Of a stretch of 64,000 nucleotides of DNA, positions 42,733 through 51,943 are shown one piece after another. Under the pieces are notes generated by a model, which was not told the DNA's origin, ran no database searches, and was given only the letters and a program-made list of their open reading frames with translations. Origin of the DNA: Auriscalpium vulgare. Its lineage: Eukaryota; Basidiomycota; Agaricomycetes; Russulales; Auriscalpiaceae. Location: assembly GCA_019915015.1 (NCBI GenBank), contig JAHBBC010000037.1, positions 266,305-330,304 on the forward strand. Direction: 5' to 3'. Position 1 is the first letter of the stretch. Each line of letters begins with the position of its first letter. A program made the position numbers and the translations under genes.

Positions 42733-43005
42733 TGTCATGGGCATGGTCACTTACTTACCAACGGACATTCTACGTACGTTCACGGACTCGTTCTCATCGT
42801 GCGCGTGTTGTGTATCCAACAGACTCGTTCTCTATTCGCCTCGTACTTACTTGACTCGGCAGACTCTTATGTTTACGTGTGTTTGGTTCGTGGCTCGCTC
42901 ATAGTCGCCTCTCGCTCATGTACTTCTCCTTGTCGAGTCAACGCCAGCAACGAGCACCCGCTCTGTTCTCGAACCTCCTCTGCTTCTCACACTCGGCCCG
43001 TTACA
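42733..43005 (+). repeat. E3 5' LTR (273 bp)
   Basis: TGTCATGGGC...CCGTTACA; direct repeat of 48552-48824. GTCGAGTCAA at 42932-42941 is the predicted start of R, because it is complementary to the site just inside the element. Confidence 0.95.
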
Positions 43006-43007
43006 GT

Positions 43008-43017
43008 TTGACTCGAC
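43008..43017 (+). other. E3 putative self-priming primer-binding site
   Basis: TTGACTCGAC lies three bases after the LTR and is perfectly complementary to GTCGAGTCAA in the LTR (42932). There is no TGG start as for tRNA primers. Tf1/sushi-type elements prime from their own mRNA 5' end in this way. Confidence 0.5.
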
Positions 43018-43112
43018 CACCCCACTCGAAACCCTACCTTTGCTTCTTAACTTCTTCTCGACATCTCAACACTCGACACTAGCCCCTATTTCTCTCATAC
43101 ATTTCTGCTAAT

Positions 43113-44270
43113 ATGTCCGCAGCAGGCTACGACGAAAATCCCTGGCCCAGCACCACTGGGAACATCTCCCAGGACCAGGTACCCGCTCAAGAGACAGCTG
43201 AAACTGCTCCACAGGTACCTCCGAGTAATCCGACCTGGCAGGACTTCAGTGCGATGCTGGAGACACTCAAGGGCGTCAGCCGACAGGTACAATACGCTGA
43301 CGACAATCAGCGACGTATCGGCGCCGCTCTTGAGGCCCTTACGGAACGTATTCACAGCGCCCCGCAGCCTGCAGCGGCTGCGCAATCCACCCGTACTCGC
43401 GATTTCGACGACGTCCCTCGTGGCGTCGCTCGATTCAAGGAACCACGCGTGTTCACGGGTAAAGCGACTGACGTCGAACCGTTCATTGACGAGATCGAGG
43501 CGGCCGTCGAGCTGTCTCGTGCCTCGCTCCCTACTGACTATCACAGGGCTTTGTATTTGCAGTCGTACCTCGCCGACGGCTCCGCCAAGAGCTGGTTCAC
43601 GGCTATCAAGAAGAGCAACGAGGAATTGCTCTACGACTTCCGCGACCTCATCATCGATTTCCGAGAGAATTTCGGCGACAGCGACGTCGTCGGAACGGCT
43701 CTACGCAAGATCGAAGCACTCAAGCAGACTGGCTCGTGCTCGAGCTACGCGTCTCGTTTCCGAGAGCTACTGGTCTACGTTGACTTCTCCGAAGCGACGA
43801 AGATCCAGAAGTTCTATGAGGGTCTGAAGGAAGAAGTCAAAGACCTTTTCGTCTCTGTTCCTGTTGTTCCTACTGAGTTTGACAGGTACGTCGCGAAAGC
43901 GACCGAGCTCGATAACCGCGTGCACAAGCGTAACATCGAGAAGAATCGCACCAAATCGTCCTTTAACGACAAGGACAAGGGCAAGGCTAAGCAACAGCCT
44001 TCAACTCCGCGTTCCGGTCAGGCGTCCTCGTCGACGACGCAGACCGCACCACCCGCCTCGCACTCGTCGGTTGTACCCATGGAGATCGACGCGACCAAGG
44101 TCCGCGCCCCTCTCACACAAACCGAGAAGGATCGTCGCCGCCGCGACGGTCTGTGCATCTACTGCGGGCAAGGTAATCATGTCATTTCGAACTGCCCTAA
44201 CATGTCCGAGCGCGCGAAGAAGAACTTTGCCTCGCGCGCTCCTGCGTCCTCGTCGTCGGGAAAAGCCTAG
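43113..44270 (+). CDS. gag: E3 gag
   Basis: 385 residues from ATG 43113 to TAG 44268-44270. The capsid-like helical region covers about residues 110-270 (RVFTGKATDVEPFIDEIE and on). A basic linker and one CCHC knuckle (CIYCGQGNHVISNC) lie near the C-terminus. Length is typical for chromovirus Gag. No stops or frameshifts. The last codons overlap the pol frame. Confidence 0.92.
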   Translation: MSAAGYDENPWPSTTGNISQDQVPAQETAETAPQVPPSNPTWQDFSAMLETLKGVSRQVQYADDNQRRIGAALEALTERIHSAPQPAAAAQSTRTRDFDDVPRGVARFKEPRVFTGKATDVEPFIDEIEAAVELSRASLPTDYHRALYLQSYLADGSAKSWFTAIKKSNEELLYDFRDLIIDFRENFGDSDVVGTALRKIEALKQTGSCSSYASRFRELLVYVDFSEATKIQKFYEGLKEEVKDLFVSVPVVPTEFDRYVAKATELDNRVHKRNIEKNRTKSSFNDKDKGKAKQQPSTPRSGQASSSTTQTAPPASHSSVVPMEIDATKVRAPLTQTEKDRRRRDGLCIYCGQGNHVISNCPNMSERAKKNFASRAPASSSSGKA

Positions 44271-44313
44271 CCGGCTGCTCCCACGTCCCAGGGCATCCGG
44301 CTGACGATGGGAC
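44258..44313 (+). promoter_or_regulatory. E3 -1 ribosomal frameshift signal
   Basis: Slippery heptamer G GGA AAA at 44258-44264, in gag register, one codon (GCC) before the TAG stop. After four bases a stem AGCCGG (44269-44274) / CCGGCT (44297-44302) can form, and GTCCCA in its loop (44285-44290) pairs with TGGGAC downstream (44308-44313), making an H-type pseudoknot. The -1 frame is open from here into pol. Confidence 0.65.
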
Positions 44314-47300
44314 ACGTCTCTCAGCAACGGCTTTCACGCCGGAGCCCACGCATGTTCGTGCAACGGACAACACGTTCATGCCTGCGTATCGTTCTAACCC
44401 GTCCTTCATATTCGCTTCATCCGCGCCCATGCTTAACTCACCAGACCATTTCTTTGTGTCTGTCACACTCTCTTTTCCTAACCGTTCTCCTCTGCACACG
44501 TACGCGCTCGTGGACAGCGGCGCAACGACGTCGTGCATTTCGGAGCGCTTTGCGACGCGTCATTCTCTTTCGCGACGTCTCAAGGACGTTCCGGTTCCCA
44601 TCATGGCGGTTGACGATCGCCCGATTGCTTCTGGCCTGATCACCCAGGATGTAGTCACTAACCTTTCGGTGGGAGCTCACTCTGAATTTATAGCGCTGGC
44701 TGTTGTCGCAGTCGGCTATCCTGTCATTTTAGGTCTCGATTGGCTCCAACGCCACAATCCCAACATCGATTGGGTTGATTCCAACCTCACCCTCGATTGT
44801 TGCGGACTTGCTCGAACACACCCAGTCACCATCTCTGCGAGAGGCTCCGGTCTCGCGCCCCGACTCACTCGTCCTTCGCTCAACTCGACTACATCCGTCG
44901 GCATAGGCTTCGGTCTAACTGGCGCGACTGCGTTCGCTTCAACAACAATCCGCCCGACACCCGATGCATCACCACGGCAGGATCGCGCATCCTCGCCAAG
45001 TCCTTCGACTCCTCGACCCTCGCTACTCTCGTCCCTCGTTCAGTGGAATGGCTCCGGTCGCTCTACTCCCTCGCTCACACCTGCGCCCAACATTCGCACC
45101 ATTTCACCTCGCAAATTCGCTAAGGCCGCGCGTGCGCAACCGCATGATGTCTGCCTCATTCGTTTCCTCCCCACTGGTTCGCCCGCATTCATTTCGGCGA
45201 CCAGTTCGACATCCTCACCTCTTGACGACCTCGATGCCGACCCTCCACCCGCTGCGTCTGGTGACGACCTCGCGCAGCATATCCCGGCCAAGTACATGCC
45301 GTGGGCATCGACCGTCTTTTCCTCTTCCGAGTTCGACAAACTCCCAGCGCATCGTTCGTTCGATGTCGACATCGAGCTCGAGGAGGGGAAAGATCCACCA
45401 TTCGGTCCACTATACCGCCTCACGCCTCAAGAACGCGAAGCGCTAGCCGAGTACGTCAACACCAATCTCGAGCGCGGGCACATCCGTAGCTCGACATCCT
45501 CTGCTGGCGCACCCGTCCTATTCATCCGCAAGAAGACGGGCAACCTTCGCCTCTGCGTCGACTATCGCGGACTCAACGCGATCACGAAGAAGAACCGCTA
45601 CCCAGTTCCGCTTGTGCACGACCTGCTCGATCGTGTACAGGGCTGCAAAGTATTCACGCTCATCGATCTCGTTTCAGCTTACTCTCATTTGCGTATCAAG
45701 GAGGGTGACGAGTGGAAGACCGCTTTCCGCACGCCCCTCGGACTATTCGAGCACCTCGTCGTGCCGTATGGTTTAACTAACGCACCCGCGTCTTTCCAGG
45801 CATTTATCCAGGACGTCCTACGAGACTTACTCGACATCGTATGTGTCGTCTACCTCGACGACATACTCATCTTCTCGAGAACTCAAGAAGAGCACGACAA
45901 ACACGTTGCGCTCGTTCTCGATCGTCTTCGCGACGCTCATCTCTGCGTTAACCCCGCGAAATGCGAGTGGGACAAGGCAGAGGTGGAGTATCTGGGCTAC
46001 ATCGTCGGCGCTGAAGGCGTCAAGATGAACCCCAAGAAGCTCGCGACGATTACCGACTGGCCCGTGCCCAGTTCGGTGAAGGAACTTCAGTCTTTCCTTG
46101 GTTTTGCTAACTTCTACCGTCGTTTCGTTGACGGTTATGCTCGCATCACCACTCCGCTTGTCGCACTGACCAAGAAGAACATCGTCTTTGAATTTTCAGA
46201 TGCTACGCGCGACGCATTCGAACGCCTCAAGCGTGCGTTCACGTCCTACCCAGTGCTACGCCACTATAATCCGCTCGCGCCGTGCACGCTCAGCACCGAC
46301 GCGTCCGACTTCGCCATCTCTGGCGTCTGTCAACAGCCGGACGACGAAGGTCAACTTCATCCGATCGCCTACTACTCGCGCAAGCTTGCACCGGCGGAAA
46401 TCAATTACGAGATCCACGACAAGGAACTACTCGCTATTGTCGATTCGTTTCGCGATATGCGGGCGTGGCTACTCGGTTCGCCGTTTCCTATTTCTGTCAT
46501 CTCTGATCACAAGAACCTCGAGTACTTCATGTCCTCGAAGGTTCTCAACCGCCGTCAGGCGCGTTGGGCTATGTTTCTGTCTGATTTTGACTTCCGGTTG
46601 ACCTGGGGTCCCGGATCGTCGAACGTTGCGGATCCTCCATCGCGACGAGCTGACTTCGTCCCTAAAAAGGGGGATGACACCCTCCTGGTGCAGAACCGGA
46701 CGATACTCACTGCTAAACACACAGAACATCTTTTTCCTTCACAGGTTTCATCATCATCGAGCTCTACGACGCTCAGCGCCCTCACCACTCTCTCCATCGA
46801 CAGTTCAACGCTTCTCGAGCGCTTCAAAGACGCGTTTCGAGAAGATGTCGAATGGCGCGAAGCGCTCGTTCATGGCAACTCGGACTTCACGTCCGAGGGT
46901 GGACTTGTGTTCCACAAAGGAAAACTCTTTGTCCCTCGACCACTACGTGCTGACATTCTTCACTCGCGTCATGATCTTCCATCCACAGGACACCCTGGTC
47001 GTACTCGCACGCTTGGGTTGGTCTCTCGAGACTATTCCTGGCCCGGCATGCAGACCTTCGTGCGTCGCTACGTTGAAGCATGCGATACTTGTGCGCGTAT
47101 CAAGACGCCGCGTCACAAACCGTATGGGCTTCTCAAGCCGCTCGACATTCCTTCACGCCCGTGGAAGGCAATCACCATGGACTTCATCGTAAAGCTTCCT
47201 CTTTCTCATGGCTTCGATTCTATTTGGGTCGTGTGCGATCGTCTCACGCGCTACGCGCATTTCGTTCCTTGTAACGAGACGATCGACGCGCCTGGGTTGG

Positions 47301-48514
47301 CCTGGTTGTTCCTCGACAGGATCTTCCGCTACCATGGCCTTCCCGATTCTATCATTTCGGATCGTGGTTCTGTTTTCATTTCGCGTTTTTGGACTGAGCT
47401 TCTTTCCCTGCTCAAGATTGAGTCTCGGACGTCGACGGCGTATCACCCGCAGACTGACGGTCTGACGGAGCGCACGAATCAGACGCTCGAGACGTACTTA
47501 CGTGCATATTGTTCTTATCAACAGGACGATTGGGTCGACTACCTCCCTCTGGGAGAGTTCGCCTTCAACAACCTCGAGAACAGTTCCACGCACCAAAGTC
47601 CCTTCTTCGCCAATTTCGCTTTCCACCCCACCTTCGAGCCGCAACTCACCGAGCGTTCCAGCGTTCCCGCTGCGGACGACCTCGCGACTCGTCTCGACGT
47701 CATCCATGCCGAATTGCGCGCCGAGTTATTGCACGCGCAAGCTTTGCAGTCCAAGTACTACAACGAGAAGTCGCTACCTGCTCCGGAGTTCAAGCCTGAC
47801 CAGCTCGTCTGGCTACTCCGTCGCAATATCAAGACTACACGTCCTTCTCTCAAGCTCGATCATCGCCGTCTCGGCCCGTACCCCATCATTCGCAAAATAG
47901 GCTCATCCGCTTACCTCCTTCGTCTCCCTTCCTACCTCTCTCGTCTTCACCCCGTATTCAACGTCTCACTCCTTGAACCGTATCGTGACCCCTCCGACTT
48001 CCATCCTCATTCCTCTCCGACTCCTTTCGAACTCGCCGAAGATGCCGCGTTGCAAATTCAGTCGCTCCAGGACTGTCGCAAGATTGGTCATCGTTTCGAG
48101 TACCTCGTTCGCTGGAAGTCGCTCCCCGAGTCCGAAAACTCGTGGGTTCCCTTGTCCGACATCCCTACCACCCAGAACGAACTCATCGACCGCTTCCACC
48201 GCCGTCATCCTCGCGCGCCTCGTCCCCACGCCGTTGTCATTAACAAATTATTCTCTATTCCTATTTCTTCCGATCCAGTTGCCGTTGACCCGCTCGTTCC
48301 TCCCTCTGCCCAGATGCCCTCCGCGCCGCTCCCGTCCACACCGCTGCCCTCCGCGTCGTCCGCTCGTCCCGCCGTACCCGTTGCCGCTCCGCGCCCTCCG
48401 TCCCCGCCGGTCGTACGACAGAACTTAGGGTCTGTGTACGAACCTGCGCTGCAGACCACGACTCGCTCAGGTCGCGTGTCCAAGCCGGCCGTCAGGCTGG
48501 ATCCAAGTCTTTGA
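44264..48514 (+). CDS. pol: E3 pol polyprotein with chromodomain
   Basis: About 1416 codons in the -1 frame, first ATG at 44378. Domain order: aspartic protease (YALVDSGATTSCIS), reverse transcriptase (LIDLVSAYSHLRI, VVYLDDILIFS), RNase H (TLSTDASDFAISG, DKELLAIV), integrase zinc region (HSRHDLPSTGHPG ... CDTCARIK), DDE core (MDFIVKLP, SDRGSVFIS, TDGLTERTNQ), and a chromodomain near 48080-48215 (YLVRWKSLPESENSWVPL), followed by a Pro/Ala-rich tail. The chromodomain suggests targeting to modified histones. Full length and undamaged. Confidence 0.95.
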   Translation, partial: SLAGCSHVPGHPADDGTRLSATAFTPEPTHVRATDNTFMPAYRSNPSFIFASSAPMLNSPDHFFVSVTLSFPNRSPLHTYALVDSGATTSCISERFATRHSLSRRLKDVPVPIMAVDDRPIASGLITQDVVTNLSVGAHSEFIALAVVAVGYPVILGLDWLQRHNPNIDWVDSNLTLDCCGLARTHPVTISARGSGLAPRLTRPSLNSTTSVGIGFGLTGATAFASTTIRPTPDASPRQDRASSPSPSTPRPSLLSSLVQWNGSGRSTPSLTPAPNIRTISPRKFAKAARAQPHDVCLIRFLPTGSPAFISATSSTSSPLDDLDADPPPAASGDDLAQHIPAKYMPWASTVFSSSEFDKLPAHRSFDVDIELEEGKDPPFGPLYRLTPQEREALAEYVNTNLERGHIRSSTSSAGAPVLFIRKKTGNLRLCVDYRGLNAITKKNRYPVPLVHDLLDRVQGCKVFTLIDLVSAYSHLRIKEGDEWKTAFRTPLGLFEHLVVPYGLTNAPASFQAFIQDVLRDLLDIVCVVYLDDILIFSRTQEEHDKHVALVLDRLRDAHLCVNPAKCEWDKAEVEYLGYIVGAEGVKMNPKKLATITDWPVPSSVKELQSFLGFANFYRRFVDGYARITTPLVALTKKNIVFEFSDATRDAFERLKRAFTSYPVLRHYNPLAPCTLSTDASDFAISGVCQQPDDEGQLHPIAYYSRKLAPAEINYEIHDKELLAIVDSFRDMRAWLLGSPFPISVISDHKNLEYFMSSKVLNRRQARWAMFLSDFDFRLTWGPGSSNVADPPSRRADFVPKKGDDTLLVQNRTILTAKHTEHLFPSQVSSSSSSTTLSALTTLSIDSSTLLERFKDAFREDVEWREALVHGNSDFTSEGGLVFHKGKLFVPRPLRADILHSRHDLPSTGHPGRTRTLGLVSRDYSWPGMQTFVRRYVEACDTCARIKTPRHKPYGLLKPLDIPSRPWKAITMDFIVKLPLSHGFDSIWVVCDRLTRYAHFVPCNETIDAPGLAWLFLDRIFRYHGLPDSIISDRGSVFISRFWTELLSLLKIESRTSTAYHPQTDGLTERTNQTLETYLRAYCSYQQDDWVDYLPLGEFAFNNLENSSTHQSPFFANFAFHPTFEPQLTERSSVPAADDLATRLDVIHAELRAELLHAQALQSKYYNEKSLPAPEFKPDQLVWLLRRNIKTTRPSLKLDHRRLGPYPIIRKIGSSAYLLRLPSYLSRLHPVFNVSLLEPYRDPSDFHPHSSPTPFELAEDAALQIQSLQDCRKIGHRFEYLVRWKSLPESENSWVPLSDIPTTQNELIDRFHRRHPRAPRPHAVVINKLFSIPISSDPVAVDPLVPPSAQMPSAPLPSTPLPSASSARPAVPVAAPRPPSPPVVRQNLGSVYEPALQTTTRSGRVSKPAVRLDPSL

Positions 48515-48529
48515 GCAGCCCCTTCGTCC

Positions 48530-48551
48530 GTGACCCTAGAAAGGGGGATGA
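48530..48551 (+). promoter_or_regulatory. E3 polypurine tract
   Basis: AGAAAGGGGGATGA directly precedes the 3' LTR. No AGGN hairpin precedes it, unlike E1 and E2. Confidence 0.7.
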
Positions 48552-48824
48552 TGTCATGGGCATGGTCACTTACTTACCAACGGACATTCTACGTACGTTC
48601 ACGGACTCGTTCTCATCGTGCGCGTGTTGTGTATCCAACAGACTCGTTCTCTATTCGCCTCGTACTTACTTGACTCGGCAGACTCTTATGTTTACGTGTG
48701 TTTGGTTCGTGGCTCGCTCATAGTCGCCTCTCGCTCATGTACTTCTCCTTGTCGAGTCAACGCCAGCAACGAGCACCCGCTCTGTTCTCGAACCTCCTCT
48801 GCTTCTCACACTCGGCCCGTTACA
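48552..48824 (+). repeat. E3 3' LTR (273 bp)
   Basis: Copy of 42733-43005, no difference seen; followed by agggt. Confidence 0.95.
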
Positions 48825-51800
48825 AGGGTGGGCTCAGGGCTGCGGGGCAACGAAAGCTGTCAGCGTCGCGAGCGCCTCAAGAGCAAGAGGAAATGGAGCT
48901 CACGTGGGCAGTGAATCGGGGCGGCTTGGGTCAGACGCAGTGCATGTTCCCACTGTGTATGCCTAACGAGCAACACAGGTGATGCAAGACGTTGGAAGGG
49001 ATCCGCGCTGATGAGGGGGCGACGGGCACACTGATATGTATATCAGCACCGAAGGCCCGTGGTGATATGATGCCCTGCCAGGACGCGGCTTCGAATTGAC
49101 GACCCCGCGGCTGCCGGCCTGGCACGCGCGTGCAAACTCTGTCGCGAGAAGCTCGCAACGTGGCTGTCCCCGTAGCGGACGGCGGAGGATTGTCTGCACC
49201 GCGCCGCGCCGCGCCCACACGGGAAAATCCTGGCGGTGGCTGCCCTGTGTGTCACCGTCCCGCCCACGAGAAATGCACTCTGATTAAACGCTCTCAGTCC
49301 CTGGGCAATAAGGCGAAGAAGCGCTACTCACGGCATCGGCCAGTGCCCTGGGCGTCTCCGGCGGCAGCCGGCGTGCATGTGCCTTGCGCGAGGGAGGATT
49401 GCACTCGAAGTGGGCGGAAGCAGAAGGTGGAGGACTTGGTGCGGTGGTATGGCAGTTGGACAGGAGGCGGTGGGTGCGTCGTGGAGCTGGAGGGGCGCCA
49501 CAACGGTCGCATGCTCGGCGCGTGATGATGAAAAGAACTCCTGCGTGCGCTCCCAGCATCACATCCCAGCATCAGCGCACGCACGCTCGCAGCAGCTGTC
49601 AACCGTCTCTGCTGTCCCCTTGGCCCAACTCTAGTCCCACACGTCCCACCGGCGTCCCACTAGACACCCGACCGACGGCATCATCGTTTCGCGCACCGTT
49701 ATGATTACTGCACCTCTGAAACTGCATCGCGACGAGAAGGGCGAGGTGGGCGAGTCTGATCCTTTTCGAGTGGAAGGCGCGCGCCAGGAGCTCAAGTGCT
49801 TTCTGATGCGATTACGAATATTGCCTCCATTGCCATTACGGCGGACGTGGACATCGCTGGCCAGACGTCGCGTCGGAGGCCGAGCGAACGTCTGAAACGT
49901 TTGCGCGCAACAACGCAGAGGTACGCGTGCGTGATACGGGTCGTCGCACAGTGGGTTCTGCCTTCAGCTTTCCCTTGGCGAACGGTTCTGATGCTCGCCT
50001 GCAACGCGGGCTTCACGGCAGCCCCTCCTCGAAGTTATGCCTGCAGCAAATATGCACGTCGGTCATGCGCGGGTACCTATGTCAATCGCGACGAGGGCGT
50101 CAGAGGGCTCGAGCGAAAGTAAGTTGCTCGAATGAGACGTACAAGAATTAGGATATTGGGTTCTGGATTCGGTCGTTCAGCCGCTGAGTCCGTCCATATG
50201 ATATGCCGGAGGGCCTACGCAGGGTTCTGAGGGTCTGATGGACCGTACGCATGGTCGTATAACGACCCCAAAACAACCGCCTTCTGAAATCATAAACCCG
50301 TTTGGACGCACGTTGCGAAGCAGTGGCATATCCGTTTGTCCAGCAAAACAAATCTGAAAAACAGGCCACAGGCGAGGCCATATGGATTTCAGATGAACAG
50401 AATGAGACGCGGAGGGGTTTCACAAGTATGGTGCAACATCGAGACGGGGTCTCCAAGGCCGGCGAATATGCTAGGGCATGTATTTTGGTAAATGCGAAAG
50501 ACGGGGACCTGCGGTGATCATCTCAAGGCACGTCAAGACGCGAATGAATGCTGAAGGACAAGACGTACAAGAATTAGGGAGTGCTGCTCGGCGTGGCGGT
50601 GGCAGTTCTGCAAGCCCTGGTTCTGTGCGTCAGTTAGTCAGTAGTCATCGCGTAACGCATACACCTGCATATACCCATACATGCATTCTGATGGACCTTG
50701 GTCGACTAAGTTTTTGTGGGCGACCGTTACGGCGAGCCCAGCCTCGTAAAGCCCATTTGGACGGGCACGCGATACGACTGTGGGTCCATGACGGCGACCG
50801 AGGCTATGCAGATCCATTTGTCCAGCACGAGGCGGCAGGGTAGCGCGCCAGCGCGCAGGCACCGAAACGATCTTCATTCTAGGATGGGCGGGGACCTGAT
50901 GGTCTTGGGTGAGGGCGAGACGCTAAGTCGGGAGACGCCTGGGGAATGTCGTCAACGGCGGCGGGGACCTGACGCGCTTCAGTCGCGTCGAGGGTAGAGA
51001 CTCGCGTGCGCAGGTCGAGGTTCAGAGGACACCCAGCGATGTTGATGGCATGCTGTCGACGCGAGCATTTCCGTCACCCATTCCGCGCATGCTGGAAGAT
51101 GCTGGATGTCGACGCGACGGGCCCCTGGGGAACGTCACCTACGGGGACCTGAGCCTCTTCGATCGCGTCGGCGTCGTCGAAGTCGAGACTCGTGTCCTCG
51201 AGAAACAGAGTTCCGAAGCGTTGCGGATGATATGTCGACGCGAAGCAAAGTGTTGACGGCGACGTCCTCGGACGCGCAGCCACCCGCCGCTCATTCAAAC
51301 ATTAAACTCCGCGGTGGCGCGCCACCCCGCCTCCGCCCTCGTCGTCCGGCACGACGAGCACGCCTTGAGCACGCCCACACCCATGTTTTAACTGCTATCA
51401 CACAAGGCTGGTATGAAATGCCCTAATCGAGCACTATAAGAGCTTTGCGGTGTTATTGATCAGACAGATTCATCCGGACAGAGCCGATATACAAGGAGCA
51501 GTCCTTGTATTTGTTGAACGGGGTTGAGAAATTTCTTGATGACTTTTGACGGCGCTCAGGGCTGTAAAATGACATTTTAATTTGTGTCAATTGATGCGGG
51601 GTGCACTCCGGGCTGCGCAGTACTTGAGCTCGCCCTGCAACCCACGACGGCAGCCATCGCCGAGATGCCCTCAAAAGTGCGAATCCAGGCTCGCAACTCC
51701 GGCGGGGATATGGAGATTTCGACAACGCAATATATTATCGAGCACGTCAGAGCTAGCGCTTCGACGTCAACACATCAGAACAGCGACGAGGCAACGACAG

Positions 51801-51943
51801 CGATGTCGCTCGTAATTCCGACACGACAATTATTTTCTGATCACATCAGATGCATTACGTCACGTGTCGACGGTCTACACACAAACTATGTACCATAATC
51901 CACAACCCAAACTATCCACGAAATCCCAGAGCTATCCACAGAA
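48825..51943. other. Gene-poor stretch with diverged internal repeats
   Basis: The first part is the original upstream region of the DUF6533 gene. Short frames on both strands lack recognisable domains. Faint direct repeats are visible: gacgtacaagaattagg at 50137 and 50561, with similar sequence for about 250 bp after each, and two related blocks at about 50940-51065 and 51125-51245 sharing ggggacctga and a gatcgcgtcg-like run. Confidence 0.4.

Larger units (their letters stand above)
42733..48824 (+). mobile_element. E3: chromovirus (Ty3/Gypsy with chromodomain), 6.1 kb
   Basis: Identical-looking 273-bp LTRs (42733-43005, 48552-48824) with TGT...ACA ends, a perfect 5-bp duplication agggt (42728-42732, 48825-48829), intact gag and pol, and a polypurine tract. 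Every structural part needed for mobility is present and unbroken, so it may be active. It has a chromodomain at the integrase C-terminus, YLDD in RT, and a 5-bp duplication, and so differs from the E1/E2 lineage (no chromodomain, xIDDV, 4-bp duplication). It sits in the upstream region of the DUF6533 gene. Confidence 0.95.
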
